From the NCBI RefSeq assembly GCF_020497125.1, contig NC_059077.1, positions 25,743,340 through 25,807,339 on the forward strand: a stretch of DNA of 64,000 nucleotides. The letters are read 5' to 3'. Positions 34,861 through 48,091 of the stretch are shown here, piece after piece. A program made the translations under genes and the position numbers. The DNA comes from Mauremys mutica. Lineage: Eukaryota; Chordata; Testudines; Geoemydidae. How positions within the stretch are numbered: the first letter of the stretch is position 1; every line of letters starts with the position of its first letter. The notes beneath the pieces were generated by a model, which ran no database searches, had not been told where the DNA came from, and saw only the letters and a list, made by a program, of their open reading frames with translations.

Positions 34861-35446
34861 TTTACAGTAAAGGGATCTTGGGGTCCTAGTGGATCACAAG
34901 CTAAGTAAGAGTCAACAGTATAACACTGTTGCAAAAAGCAAACATAATTCTGGGCTGTATTAGCAGGAGTGTTGCAAGAAGACATGAGAAGTAATTCTTC
35001 CGCTCTACTCCACGCTGATTAGGCCTCAACTGGAGTATTGTGTCCAGTTCTGGTTGCCACATTTCAGGAAAGATGTGGACAAGACAAACTGGAGAAAGTC
35101 CAGAGAAGAGTAACAAAAATGATTAAAGGTCTAGAAAACATGACCTATGAGGGAAGATTGAAAAAAAATGGGTTTGTTTAGTCTGGAGAAGAGAAGACTG
35201 AGAGGGGCCACGGTAAGTACATAAAAGGCTGTTACAAGGAGGAGGGAGAAAAAATGTTCTCTTAACTTCTGACGATAAGACAAGAAGCAATTAGCTTAAA
35301 TTGCAGCTTAAATTGGACATTAAGGAAAACTTCCTGTCAGGGTAGTTAAGCACTGGAAACAGTTGCCTAAGGAGGTTGTGGAATCTCCATCTTTGGAGAT
35401 TTCTAAGAGCAGGTTAGACAAACACCTGTCTGGTCCATTCTAGATA
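34861..35446 (+). mobile_element. CR1 LINE 3' part, plus strand, before a hAT insertion
   Basis: CR1 motifs in order: GGGATCTTGGGGTCCTAGTG, AATTCTGGGCTGTATTAGCA, CTGGAGTATTGTGTCCAGTT, ATGACCTATGAGGGAAGATT, GAAGAGAAGACTGAGAGGGG, TGGAATCTCCATCTTTGGAG and TGGTCCATTCTAGATAATAC. The tail resumes at 35714. The copy is 5'-truncated and has no intact frame. Confidence 0.9.
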
Positions 35447-35454
35447 ATACTTAG

Positions 35455-35705
35455 CAGGGGCGGCTCTAGGAATTGCGCCGCCCCAAGCAGGGCGGCACGC
35501 CACGGGGGGCGCTCTGGCGGTCGCCGGTCCCGCGGCTCCGGTGGACCTCCTGCAGACGTGCCTGCGGAGGGTCCGCTGGTCCCGCGGCTCCGGTGGAGCA
35601 TCCACAGGCATGCCTGCGGGAGGTCCACCGGAGCCGCCTGCCACCCTCCCGCAGCATGCCGCCCCAAGCACGCGCTTTGCGTGCTGGGGTCTGGAGCCGG
35701 CCCTG
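35455..35705. mobile_element. hAT MITE inserted into CR1 with 8-bp target duplication
   Basis: The ends CAGGGGCGGCTC and, read backwards, CAGGGCCGGCTC are inverted repeats. ATACTTAG precedes (35447-35454) and follows (35706-35713) the element. The 251-bp body is GC-rich with inverted copies of GTCCCGCGGCTCCGGTGGA. A relative lies at 57477-57740. Overlapping open frames are compositional artefacts. Confidence 0.93.
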
Positions 35706-35713
35706 ATACTTAG

Positions 35714-35778
35714 TTCCTTCTTGAGTGCAGGGGACTGGACTAGATGACCTCTCGAGGTTCCTTCTAGTCCTATGATTC
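35714..35778 (+). mobile_element. CR1 3' tail, resumed after the hAT MITE
   Basis: TTCCTTCTTGAGTGCAGGGG, GACTGGACTAGATGACCTCT and CTAGTCCTATGATTCTT form the CR1 3' end, completing the element from 34861. Confidence 0.9.
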
Positions 35779-36041
35779 TTTTCCACCATCTTTACAGATG
35801 CTGCAGCCTCAACCCAACAGTAACATAGAGCTCTCAGCTCCTGAGGCAAGGAGGAGAGAGGTCTTTGAATGGCTTTGACTCTCTATAGGCCCTGACTCTG
35901 CCCGGCCCACTTCCCCTGCCCTTTGTACTTCCTTCCTGTGCCTTTTTTGTACCTCTTTATTTTGTATACTTCTGGACAGTTTAAAGGCAATTAATGTGCA
36001 CAGCTAACTTTACTTATTTATGATCTTGTTTTTGATCATAG

Positions 36042-36208
36042 GCCAGACCTTGACAGCAATTGGACAGTAATAAAAGAGCAGATCCAGATGGAATCCATGG
36101 TTCTAAAAGGACTTATTCCAAACAGCAAGTACCAGTTTGCAATCAGAGCAGCAAATTCCTATGGATCCAGCTTACCCAGCACTCCCAGCGACATTATCCG
36201 AACATTCA
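36042..36208 (+). CDS. EGFLAM: EGFLAM exon E: end of fibronectin III domain 2
   Basis: Encodes PDLDSNWTVIKEQIQMESM, then LKGLIPNSKYQFAIRAANSYG and PSDIIRTF. It shows the FN3 strand E-F pattern (L-x-P-x-x-x-Y-x-F-x-I-R-A) and the closing PSDII segment. It includes one sequon (NWT). The phase is 2 in (completing Arg) and 1 out, with donor GTGAGT. The 19-kb intron before it is the most transposon-loaded part of the window, and the 16-kb intron after it is the second largest. Confidence 0.95.
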
Positions 36209-39200
36209 GTGAGTAGCACACCTTTTCTTAATTAAGGCTACCCTAAAAGTGCAGTTTTTAAAGGATCAGAGCTGTAAGGAGCTCTCATTGAACACCAAAG
36301 CACACAAGCACCCCGAACCTGACACCACATGTGCTTCCTTTTGAGGTTTGCAGAATTCTGTGAAAGTTGAGCCACTAGTAAGATTCTGTGAGGCTCCAGG
36401 CAAAAGCAGTCTCATGTTGTTTCCAGGCTCCAGAGGTCATTGCCAGATATTTTTGGATCACTACTTACTGACTTTTGGGTCAACTTCATACAGAATTGAT
36501 AAGTGAATGTCACCGGGAGAAGTAAGACAGACAAGTCTATTGCTCACCTTTTTTGCAGTTCTTTAAAATTGAATTGTATATATTGCATACATAATTCAAA
36601 CAACTCAAAAAGACCAAAGCAAATCTATACTGCCATGTGAGAAGGACTGAGGCACTTGCACTTTTAAGGACAGATACAGGACTATTAGTATGAACAAGTA
36701 AATATACATTTTTTTATTGGAAACTGCATGGAGAAGGTTGTATTTTAGGCAGAACTGCATTCAAACACTATTTAACTAACCACCCACTACCCGGTCTTCC
36801 TATAATGTTGTTTGTGGGTTTTTTGAGGGGGGATTTTAATAACCCCATGCTCCCACCTGCCTTTAAACACCTACAGTCTTCACAGTCATAAGGGAGGGCT
36901 GGGAACCTCCAAGAAGAATCAAGTTTAAAATGCCTTTAAACAGCTTGTTATTAGAACTATAGAGGGACAGGTACTACCATCTTGTTACCAGTGGTGTTTC
37001 CCCCATGAGGTATTTAATTGAAATATCAGGTGATTGTCTTCTCTCCTGGGGGGGGGGGGGGGAGGCTTGGGAGAAAAGAAGAGGGTATTTTGCTGGGAAG
37101 ACTGAAGAGCAGCCAACTTCCAGCCCTGCTGATTTGGGGCCAGATTGTGACAAGCTGGTGTGCAGAGGAAGGGAATGCATTGTGCAAGGTCCAGGAACAA
37201 CTGCAGTCCCTACACTTTAGAGCATCTTATGTCCCTGAGAGAACAGACTGTCCCAAAGAGGAGCAGGTAAGAACTGTAGCTTTGTCCTCCCCTGCGTTGT
37301 CCCATGGAGCAAGCCAGGCACAGCACAAAGGAAGGTGCACCCTGCACACACCCTGTACGTGTAACTGGAAATTCAGGGAAGGATTATGCCTCCCTAAGGA
37401 GCAATCTCTCGCTGGGCTGACAGTGCGGTGATACGGCTCTGCAACTCCTGGCTGCAGCTGATAGTCCCAGTCTAGCCCTGGCAGTGGTGGATGTACACTG
37501 CGTGCTACATTTACAATTAAAAAATTCTATTGTCACAGAGTCAAGAAAGGAAATAAGATGCCAAATCTTGTTTTGAATTTGGACCATAGAAGCTATATCG
37601 AACATGTACCAACCTCTTGGCTGGATTTTTGAAAGTTTATATGAATAAGCATGGTTGGCTTGTTGGAAAACAAAGTTTTCACCACATTTAGGTCATATAT
37701 TTTAGTGTATTTATAAGTAGGTTTGGCAGAATTTAATTTTATATTTTTAAAATAATTTTGATGGATAATATCAATGTTTATTTTTAAGCATTTTTTGTCA
37801 ATGTTTATTGATTTAAATTTTTATCATTGTGGAAATTATGGAGGGGGTCCAAAATAGGGGGTCAGACAATTATTTAATGAAAGTAGATGTTGATTCAAAA
37901 AGTTAAAGCTTTTCCTGAGCACATATTAAAATACAAATTGTCAACATCCCATGTCTAAATATACACAGTAAATATCCTTCAGTCAAGCGCTACTAAGTTC
38001 TCAAATAGCATTTTTCCTACTTTGCTTCTCTGTAATTTGGATGATCATCAGTGGAAATATTTTTCATGTGTTTGTGTGTGTGTGGTGAAACAGATGTTTA
38101 CCAACATTTGCCGATCCTTCCAAGCCTCTTTACAACGTATAAGGCACAAATGCCTGACAAGAATGTCCTCAAAGTGTATTTGGCGTCAGCACATACAATT
38201 GTTGCATTAATGAACTTTTAAAATCAGCCTTTAAAGATTGAACTCTCTTCTTGCATATGCACAGGAATGACAATTGTCTGTAATTAAATTATTACAAAAG
38301 GCCAAATGATATTAGGGGGATATAGTTGTGTTTTTTAGGTCAGGCTTGCATTTGGTGAGGCACAATAGCAGCAAACAGTTGTATGCTGTGTAAATGTAGA
38401 CCTCAGCTTTAGAGGTTGGCCTGGTTCTTACAGACTATATTTTTAACCCACCAAGGATTGATTTTCAAGCCCCTTAGCTTTATATCCTTACTTGTGAGTC
38501 CTTTTATTTTGTCGTTAATGATCTCATTTCACTCTTAGTTTTGCTTTTCACTTCTTGGTCCTTTGCTTGCTGGTAAATTGGATCCCTTGAACTGTTTGTG
38601 CAGTGTTTATTTTCTGAGGCTGCTATACTTTAAGTTAAACTTCTGAACTGAATGTTCATGGAAACCTAAAGGTATACTATACTCCATGGGACCCCTGATT
38701 CTTAGATCCTGAAGGGTCAACTTCCTCCGCTTCAGACCCAGGTGTGTGCTCATCTATTTCCTGTTTATCTTTCAACATGAATGTTTGCATTCTTTTGTAA
38801 GAAAAGATAAAGTGTTTAGCTCTGCTGTTAAGGATAGGATTGACTTCCTACTGGGCTTATTAATGCAGTACTCAGCTAACAGTTTAATTGGCAAACCTAG
38901 TAGAGGCTATTTGCCTTTACAAGTTTGAAAACTGGAAATTGCCTGTTGTTTTGTAGAGAGTTAGAGCAATGGTTCTGTAGGGAATTGTTTGTATCAGAAA
39001 GGCTGGGGATAACTTAATACATAGTGGGTCAGATTAATTCCTGGTGTAACTCCAGTGGCTTCTGTGGAGTGATTGTGCCAGGGATTAATTTGTTTCAGTA
39101 TGTTTGGAGGGATCTAAAAAACTGAAATTTTAAACAGATAGTGCATTGCACTGAGTGAGCTCACTTCATCTTGATTGGCACAGGTGGTGGAAATTGCATC

Positions 39201-40779
39201 CCATTTTCACCGGTTGGAGGAGCTATGCATGATGGGCTGTTCACCCCTAGGGGAGTGCATGCAGTGTTCGGGAGTTCTGATAGGGGAGAGCAGCTTTTTT
39301 ATGCAGACAAGGTCCCATAGGAGCCCCTCTAAAGTTCCCTTGGCCACTGCAGCCATATCCCTTGTCTGGCCAGTACTGGGGGATACATTGGCCAACTCCA
39401 GGATCCCTGCAGAGTGAGGATGTTGGTCACTGTGCACCACTGCAATTCCCCACGGGGGGTGTATGTGTGGAACTACAGGTGCTGCTCCCCCATCTTGAAA
39501 TAATAATAACTGAATGCATGGCTTCCATCATATGCAGGGTTTACAGTTTTGTTCAGTGGTGTTCACACCCCCACTATATTGCTCCAGTGTCCCTGGCCCA
39601 CATAGGCTGAAAAAGCTGCTGACAAAGCCAGTACGTGTGAAAGCCTCCGTTCGTTCTCTGTACCTATGGCCAACAATGGTAACATCCTCCAAGAGTCTGC
39701 TGGGTTGAGACTTTCAAAGATTAAAAAGGGCTCGTAAGCACCCAATTTCCATTTGAAGGTCAACGGGAGTTGGCTGCTTATCTGCCATTTGTGCCTTTGA
39801 AAATTTCTCCTATGTCCCCAATGCCTATCAGCTCCAATGTCCAATGCCTGGGTAAACAGTGACTTCTGCTACCATCATTATGTATCGTCCCTTTTACTGT
39901 CACCAGGGATTATCAGTGGGCTCTCCGATGCTGTGTGTGCCCATTTTATGCAATGTTCCTACATCTAGACATCCCAGTTTACTGCTATTCGGAATAATAA
40001 TAGTACCTTAACTTACAGTGTCCAAGACACTCACAGAGGTGTTAATCATTAGATATATTTAAACTGCTCAAGTTTAATAATTGTTTGTCTTTGCAATCAT
40101 GCAAAAGGAGGGACCAAACAAGTTCAAAACCCTCCTTAGTTGTCCTGGGAGTTAAAGGCAGGGCTTTTTAATGTGGACTAAGAATACAGCAATAAATAAA
40201 CCCCAAACCACGTTGTGTAGGGAGAGACTTTAGATACTGAAAATATGTAGGTTTTTCCCCCTGCTTCTGATGCTTACTTGACTACTGTTTACTCATGTTC
40301 TAGAGGGTACGACATTGCACTGGTACTTGGGACCCTAACTTGTCCCATCACTTCCACATGATATTTCTTACCACTCCCCCACTGCCATTTTTCCAATGTG
40401 CAGAACAGTTGTGCCTGCGCATATGATGCAACATGACCTATGATTTGTAATTGTGTAAAACAAGTTTTTAAATCTTTTTACAAAATGCATATAAATTTTG
40501 TAATCTGTCATCTTACTTGTAATAGAGCCAAGATTTTAATTATTGCATAAATGTGTCTTTTACTGGAAACATTCACACTGTAGACTCAGGCACAACTCTC
40601 CTACTTACTGGTGCAATAATTTGAAAATTTACCCGTAAGTGTAAATACTGCACTGTCTGCATCCTGTAGCAAGAACACACTAGCATTAGTACAACTGGCA
40701 TGTTGTCTGATGCATTGTACAAGAAGCTACCACAATATTATTCAGATTCATCACATAAAAGCACGTTGTTCACGCCTAG

Positions 40780-40940
40780 AGCTGATTGAAATTTCTGAAA
40801 CTTTGACAGTTTTCCTGCATGGAATCTTTTCGTAGAAAAATTGTTGCTGTTTTTTGACCAGCTTATAGAATGATTTATATTTGTCCACAGTGCTGATGAA
40901 AATTTTTCTGGAAAAATGTTGAACATTTTCAATCAGCTGT
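40780..40940. mobile_element. A/T-rich MITE with AGCTGATTGAAA ends
   Basis: The left AGAGCTGATTGAAATTTCTG and the right end read backwards (ACAGCTGATTGAAAATGTTC) are inverted repeats. It is related by its ends and A/T-rich body to the MITE at 8332-8527. Confidence 0.65.
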
Positions 40941-41586
40941 TCATTAGGAATTTCAAAATGGCAGGAGCATGAATCCATAAAGCAAGGAGTCTGAATTTAT
41001 GTTGTTATCCTCATAAAATGCGGACTTCTGAAAGCTTTCAGGGATCAGGGCACCTTGCCAGCATACCCTGAAGGAAGATCAACTGTTTTAAAGTGACAAT
41101 GTCCTAATGTGCATAACATCATTTAGATCATCTAATGATCCTTTACTACATGAGTGGATACCAGTCCTGCTTAGTGATGACTGCATCTACAACTTGTATA
41201 TGTTTTCTCCATCTTCCACTGTGGGCCATTTCCCAGAAAATAGGCTCTGAATGCTAAATTGGGAATGTTGCACTTTCTGAATAACATTCCAGTCTGTTGA
41301 AATTGAGTAATGGAACTGACATGACATTAATCTGGAAAGAGTAGGGAAAACAACATTATTACATTAGAAATCTGTACGTGTAACTACAACAGGAAGGTGT
41401 GAATGAGTTAGCTGTCAGCACTGCCCAGCCCCTCGAAGGCTCAGTCACAAAGTCAGGTACAGTATATATAAGACTTCTGATTTTAAATTTTAACTGATAA
41501 AAAACAATAAAACATCCACAAAAAGAAAGAGAAGTTGATGTTTATCCAATAAACACCAGAGCAATACTGGAAATGATCACTTGTGT

Positions 41587-41700
41587 TTAAGGGCTTGTCT
41601 ACACAGAACAGTAATGCATACTACGGGGGTGTGATTTCTAAAGCACACTAATGTGTTGTACATTAATTGGTCTGTGCGTAGACCTTGATGGCACACACTA
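41587..41700. mobile_element. Probable MITE fragment
   Basis: GGGCTTGTCTACACAGAACA at the left and TGTGCGTAGACCTTGATGGC near the right suggest the GTCTACAC-ended MITE group seen elsewhere in the window. Ends are imperfect. Confidence 0.35.
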
Positions 41701-42139
41701 AAGGCTTCCTGATGTACTTTAACATATTGCTGTTTGCATTAGCACAACGTTAAACATGACAAAGATTGCTCATTACAGCAGTATATACTGTCATGTATAT
41801 AATATACATTACAATCATATACAAACAGCGCTGAAAACTCCTGATTTTTGGACATCCTACATAAAATTTAAAAAATGCTAAAAATACCCCCCACCCCAAT
41901 GAAATTAATAAACTCCAAAAAACAGAAGCCATCAATGTACATACACTGAACTTACAATACTTCATTACAGAGGTCTAACATGGCCAGAAGATGCACAGGA
42001 GTCTAACAAAGCCCTCCAGCAAGCTCTATTGGAAATCAGAGTAGAGATCTACAGGTAGTGAAATACCCACCTCCCTCCAGTTCACATCTAGTCATAGTTA
42101 CCCTGACCCAATCGGCTGAAATAAAATATCAGCAGAAAC

Positions 42140-43190
42140 TCTGATAGGATGGATTTATTTAAATCAAGTCAATCTGAATCACCAAGTGAAAGCCTCAATT
42201 TAAATCATCAATTTTAATCAACTTTTCCATTTGTACTTCAGTTATTTTCTGAACAAAGGTACATTACTCTTATTGGTTGATATAACCGTTAAAACGTGTT
42301 GATTTACAATTAAATGGAGCTTTTACACTAGATTTGGTACATCTTTTTGCTACCTATGTACATTTATTTAAACAATGATATAGCTTAATATTTTCAGATT
42401 CTTATTGTCCATTTTTAGTATGTTAGAAAATGGTGAATGATATATTGCTTATTTACTAGATAATTAACTTTTTGCTCATGATTTGTGTCAACCTGCATTA
42501 GGATGATAACTGGAATTTAATTAAATGAACAAAACCACAAATTATATTTATTTTTATTAAACAACACAACCTTAAATGTTTTGGATGCATAAACTTCAGT
42601 ATTTTTCCATGAGCTGGAAAATAAGTTTACATGGTGGTTGGTGTCATAAATATTCGTAAATTGAAAACTGAGCTAATCAGAGGTTAGGTGGGGAGAAGCT
42701 ATAAAATAAGAGAATGAAACCCCCCAGGTGAGCTTAGTTGTGATGAGATACATGATGGAGTCTCTGGAGTCAGAGGCTGGGTCCTAGTGCCTGTCATGAC
42801 TTTACCAGTCTCTTGCACCTAGTCACGCAGCCACTGGGTCCCCACAGGATCAAGCCCTTAATACAGTACATGACCTATTATGCCATCTTTATAAAGCTTG
42901 ACCAGTTATATTTGCCCCGTTTCTTTCTTTAAATAGAAAAGCAACCTTTAACTCAAAGTTTTTGATAGAGGCTTGTGGATTCAGCATATATATTTTCTAA
43001 TTGAATGTTTTAAGATATTATAATAAATTTAGGCCTTGACATATTCTGTATTAAATTCAGATTTTGTTTTAAACGAGTTTATTTTTAAAAAGAAAAAGTT
43101 GCTGTAATTTAAATAACAAAATAAAAAAGTCAGAAATCTATATTTTTCCCCCCCAAAATACTGATTTTTATCCACTCTGAACTCCGAAGA
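42140..43190. mobile_element. Probable A/T-rich DNA transposon
   Basis: The left end AGGATGGATTTATTTAAATC and the right end read backwards (AGAGTGGATAAAAATCAGTA) are similar inverted ends. The first 100 bases repeat ATTTAAATCA-like motifs (TCAATTTAAATCATCAATTT). No coding region is visible and no target duplication was confirmed. Confidence 0.45.
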
Positions 43191-43435
43191 AGATAGTGTT
43201 ACTGCAAAGGTTATTTCATTGCCAGCAAATTGGCATGTCTGATACTGAACCATCTTTTCTCTTTTAAGTTTTGCATCCTAGGAAGTCGTATTACTTCAAA
43301 GAGCAAATAGTAGTCTCATCCTCCCCCCTTCCTTTCCCTCCCTCCCAGGGAATAGTAGGTCTCATAGCAAATATTTTCTTTGGTACCCTCTCACAACTTT
43401 CTGGCTACCAACTCAGGATTTCTCAAGAATACCTG

Positions 43436-44745
43436 TGGCTTTGTCTAAACTGTTGCACATACTCCATGCTTATGCCTGTTCCACATATGCTATGCTGTGT
43501 CCCATGCTATGCTGGACCTGGGTACCCATACGCCCATGTCCATACTGCTGCTATACTGTTTCAGAGGCAGTATCCCAGGGTTCTGTGCATCACACAGGGA
43601 CACTCTAGAAACTGCTTTGCTGTGTGCTCTTGGTATTGGTGCTCTTAACGCATTTGTAGGTGCCAGTTTCTGATCATGTCTCTCCCCAGCCAAACTGGGT
43701 AGAAGACGTGGTTGGAGCAATGAGATGATGATGTGGTTCTGCTCCTGGTGAGACAAATGTTTATGTAGTGGAGAAGGCTATCAGTGAGATGATGGATGGA
43801 ATTTGGGCAGAACTTTGTGACATGTCAAAGATTGCTGACATTGAAAGTGAATGACGATTCATTCAGCTCCTATGGCACAGATATGGTGAATGCTGGTGTT
43901 GCCCAGGGGTGGACCATTCCTTCTGGTGCAGGAGAACCAGCACAGTGTGATGGGATCACATTGATTTGGAACCTGGGATGACAATCAGTGGCTTCAGAAT
44001 GTCTGAAGGAGGAAATAGACCTTCATTGAGCTGTATGAGGATCTTGCACCACACTTCTGCTTTGCCAGAACTCTCTGTTCAGGGAAGCCGTACAGGTGCA
44101 GAAGCAGGTGGCTATAGCCCTATGGAAGCTGTCAGCCCCATACAGCTATCAATCCAACTACAAACCACTTCAGAGTTGGAAACTCCACTGATGAGATCAT
44201 GGTTGTGCAGGACCCTCAAGTGTTTCCTGGCACTGGGCTGGAGTTCACTCAATGACCCCCTGCTCCAGACTCTGAAATTTTCTGGTACTGGTGTATGTTC
44301 CTGCTGCTCCAGGTGAATTCGTGGAGGACAGTGTATTCTTACTACACATTGATTAGCACCTGGGTGTAGTGGGTGTGCCAGGGGGCTGCTCTGGGAGCAG
44401 GAGCTGTATTCACCTGTATGGATTAAAAGAGTGACCTTTTTAGATTGGGTAGGGTCAGGCAGAAAAGGGCTCAGTGCATAATGGGAATGGGGGTGTGGAG
44501 GACTATTGAAACTCAAGACCTTGTACATGCCCCTTTTCCCCATTCACACTGCACACTGACATGGGTATAGGGCCATGCCACAGCCTGAAGCATGTACTTA
44601 TCTACACCCCTCAGGCATGCTGGCTTTCTCACCCTCTACTCACCTTCAGACACATGCTTCTGGGGTTTAGGTGTGGACAGTACAGGATTATGATGGCACA
44701 ACCACGTGCATGTACAGTTGCTAGTGTAGATGTAGCCTGAAGTAT
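43436..44745. mobile_element. Possible 1.3-kb nonautonomous element
   Basis: GGCTTTGTCTAAACTGTTGC at the left is loosely mirrored by the right end read backwards (AGGCTACATCTACACTAGCA). The interior has several broken open frames (43796-43981, 43966-44316) with Harbinger-transposon-like flavour but no motif I can name. Low certainty. Confidence 0.3.
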
Positions 44746-45889
44746 CTCGATGAGATGGCATTTGTCCACATGACATTAATACAGTTAAATGCAGGTGGTT
44801 GAGTTACTAATACATTTGGATTTCTTTTAACTATAGTCTTCAGTTTGTATTTCCTAGGTTTGCAATGTTTGTTTGGGGGATAATTACAATATTTTTATGA
44901 TGCTTCTTACCTGTAAAGTACTAACAGGTACTTTAAGCCTTAATGCCAATTTATCGTATTTTTGGGTCTGGGAATATAAAATCAAATAAACCATTTATAT
45001 TATATAGTGACATGCATGCAAGTGGTGGGCCAGATCCTGAGCGTTACCCTAAATGCATTTGAACTTATATGTTTCTGCTCTATTGGAGGCTAACGTAGAA
45101 GGAGCACTCCACTCCTGCATATATTCACGAAGCACCCTGATCATCTATCTCATTTTCCTACTGTGTCACAAGCTGCTCTGATTGTTATTTATTTTTTAGA
45201 GTTCAGGAGTTCCTATACTGTGTAAGGCACTTTCTAAACCCAGAGGAAGACATGGACCCTGCCCTGAGAGAGTCACACCATCTGCCTACTTACCATGAAC
45301 TAAACAAGGCCTTGGACATTTAGGTGTTTCTAGGCCTGCTTCTGACAGATGCTGAACTCTTTTCTCCCCCGTCCTTCATCCCCCAGCTCCCACAGAATTC
45401 AATAGTATCTCTGTGTTAGGCTGTCTCTGAGTTATAGTGCAAAGCTGACCCAATGTTCATTGAAATCAATGGAAAGTTTTCATTGACTTTAATGGGCATT
45501 GGATCAGGTGCTTATATCATCCTAGCAATGTCTGTACTCCAAATACATTAGTTACAGATGTCATTTAATGGCAGTGTTTCAGCCAATGCAGGAACCTGTT
45601 GGAATTGCTTACTAAGAGAAGAATGTATTCTGAAGAGCTGCTAACAGTGTCACCTGATGTGACAGACCTCCCAGAATCATTGCAAATAGAACATCTGGCC
45701 TTGATTACCTGCAAAGAGCTTATTCATTATATAATAATACAGTGTGGTTGGTTTTATGTTACAATTATCCACATGCAGAGAGGGGACAAAGGGAGACGAT
45801 AACCATGGATTCTCCTTGAGTCCTAACTATATCTTGATTTTTGTATTGGAAAGAAATGATGTAATATTTTGCTTTAGTTAATTTTATTG

Positions 45890-45990
45890 TATATTTTTGT
45901 ATCTGTGTTCTGGTACAGCACCTAGCACAGGGGGGTCCTGGTCCGTGACTGTGGCTCATAGTTGCTACAGTAATACAATAAATAAATAAA
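45890..45990 (+). repeat. Dispersed repeat 3' tail
   Basis: GTACAGCACCTAGCACAGGG, TCCTGGTCCGTGACTGTGGC, then a tail of AATACAATAAATAAATAAA. This is a common amniote LINE/SINE 3' tail type; I cannot name the family firmly. Confidence 0.55.
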
Positions 45991-47316
45991 AATATTAATG
46001 ACACATGTAAAGATACTTCAGATATTTTTCAATGTATTTATTTTTCCAGTATATTAAAACATACTTTTTAGAGATGGCTCTGGGTGCCTATATACTATCT
46101 CAAAACTAACATATTTCAAATATCAAATGTAACAATTACAAAAATAATAAATTCTCTCACAGAATCTAATAAGCAAAGTAGCCCCACCTGCAGCTCTCAT
46201 GCCTTTGCCCCTATGCTGCAGCCTGGGAAAACAGATGGAATTTTTACCATGGCCTTGAGGTCAACAGTCTTGAGCTTCATCATACCAGCAAGGGAAGTAA
46301 TTCTACTCAGGACTTTTCACTGCAAATATTCTGCCATCTGCCTTTTAGGGCAAACATTTCAAAAGTGTCCACTAATTCTGGGTGCATCACTTTTTCAGGG
46401 ACCAGCCATCTCAAGCTGGCTACTTGCAAAATGAGTTACACCAAGAATCAGCTGCCCCTTTTGACAAAGGGTGGCCCAGATATTTAAACCTGGAGTGTCT
46501 TTTAAGTTTGAACTCATCTGAGCTCATACACAGGGGAAAAGGGGATCTTTCAGGTAGTTAGGATTAATGGATTAGTATATTGTTCCCATTATATAGATAG
46601 CAAAAGTAAGCCAGTGTTGAGATCCAGTGATTTCTCTAAGAGAATCATTGACAGGAATAGAATTCAATCTCCTGATCATTAAACAAAGTTGCCTTCCGTG
46701 TATTTGATGTTAAAACTACGCAATCCTCTAAATTGAATGAGTTTGCGGCACCTACATTTAACAAAACTACTTTGAAGCACTTTGCAATCTAGTTCCTACA
46801 TAATTCTGCTTGTATTGGTCAATATGCCCATGACTACTTAATTGGCAATAACAGTTTGTGCTGATTCCTATTTATTTTGAAAAGGTTTCTTTGGTATAAC
46901 TTAATCCCTGATTATTTGGAGAGAGGCTGTTTTATGTCAATGACTCCCTGCAGGTTTTTCAATTAATTATGGGACAGGATTACAAGCCTTTTAGAGGGTC
47001 TTAGATGGGCTTCATCTCCTTGCACACTGGAGCAACGATGTAATGAAATATATAACATGTTTTTAGTCTCTGTAGTCATTGTTTTGGTATTCACAAAGCA
47101 CCACTTGGTTTAATCATTCCTGATTTGCCACCCATTATGTGGTGAGCTCTTTGCTAGAGTTATGCAGTGCTCCCTAATACATCAGCCAGCACGTGGTTTC
47201 TCTTTAAAATACTCCTCTTAGCTTCTTTGTCTTCTGGTTATTTTATATTTGTGTTGCCTCACATGAGGGTATCATGTCATATCATATGATCCATGTTATG
47301 AACTGAAGACTCAGTG

Positions 47317-47394
47317 GGGTATAAGATAGTCTCATCTTGCTGTGCGAGAATTCCTCCTGTAAGTCCAGACACAGCAAGATAAGACTATACCTCC
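47317..47394. repeat. Foldback (inverted repeat) with 25-bp arms
   Basis: The left arm includes AGTCTCATCTTGCTGTG and the right arm CACAGCAAGATAAGACTATA, its inverse with about three differences, around a 25-base loop. It could be a tiny MITE. Confidence 0.65.
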
Positions 47395-48091
47395 CAGTCT
47401 TTGTATATGTGTTTACAACTGCGTCATGCTTTACCTGAGTCATGCACAGATCAGCAGGTAGAGTAATAAGTTATGCGTGCTGGCTGTGACTATCTGACCT
47501 TCTCTGAGCTTTTCCTTTCCATGTGGACCAAGCACCCCCCCTAAAGTTTTCCTTACAATTTTTGGTTATTTTGAAAAACAAGTTTCTGTTCATTGTCAAT
47601 TTTGGGTCAGATCCTGCAGTTGTCTCAGGATCCCATTGATCAGCAGGAAATTTTCCTAAGAATTTGGGCCTGTATGAATGGCAATAGAGGGTTGGGGTAG
47701 GGTAATCTTAGCCAAATGAGAGACCTGTAAGTACTGGGGCCCCTATCATGCTCCTGTCCCGGTAATGCCAAACTTCCACATTCTCTCATTAAGTAAAATG
47801 CCCCACAAAACCAGCCAGAAGAAGGGCTTTGAAGAAGGACCTTGAAACAACCTTTTTTTTTTTTGACAGCCATAATAAGCCATATCTTCTTTGCTCTTCT
47901 TCCCAGGCTTTAAGTGTTGTGCCTGCTCAATACATTAAAAAGCATTGTCAAGGCAAAATATTTCATCTCTTTTGTGCTTCACAGTGACATGGAACATTCT
48001 GATCCCAAAACCAAAAAAGATACACACTCTGCCCTCAGAATTGGGCATCTTTTCTAAGTCAGTGACCCTGATTCTGTTCTCATTAAAACTG

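Larger units (their letters stand above)
16875..36041 (+). other. EGFLAM intron D-E (19 kb)
   Basis: This is the largest intron in the window. It carries a CT microsatellite, a full-length hAT, a solo LTR, a Tigger-like element, a MITE split by a young endogenous retrovirus, a composite TTAA element, and a CR1 split by a hAT MITE. Positions 19980-20720, 21570-23330, 29920-32690 and 34170-34860 show only unique-looking A/T-rich intron sequence apart from short poly-A and GT runs (e.g. 30163-30190). Confidence 0.85.

Noticed and set aside
39175..39844. Possible gene (several open frames of 64-93 codons on both strands)
   Set aside because: No domain, no splice consistency with EGFLAM, and overlapping frames on opposite strands.
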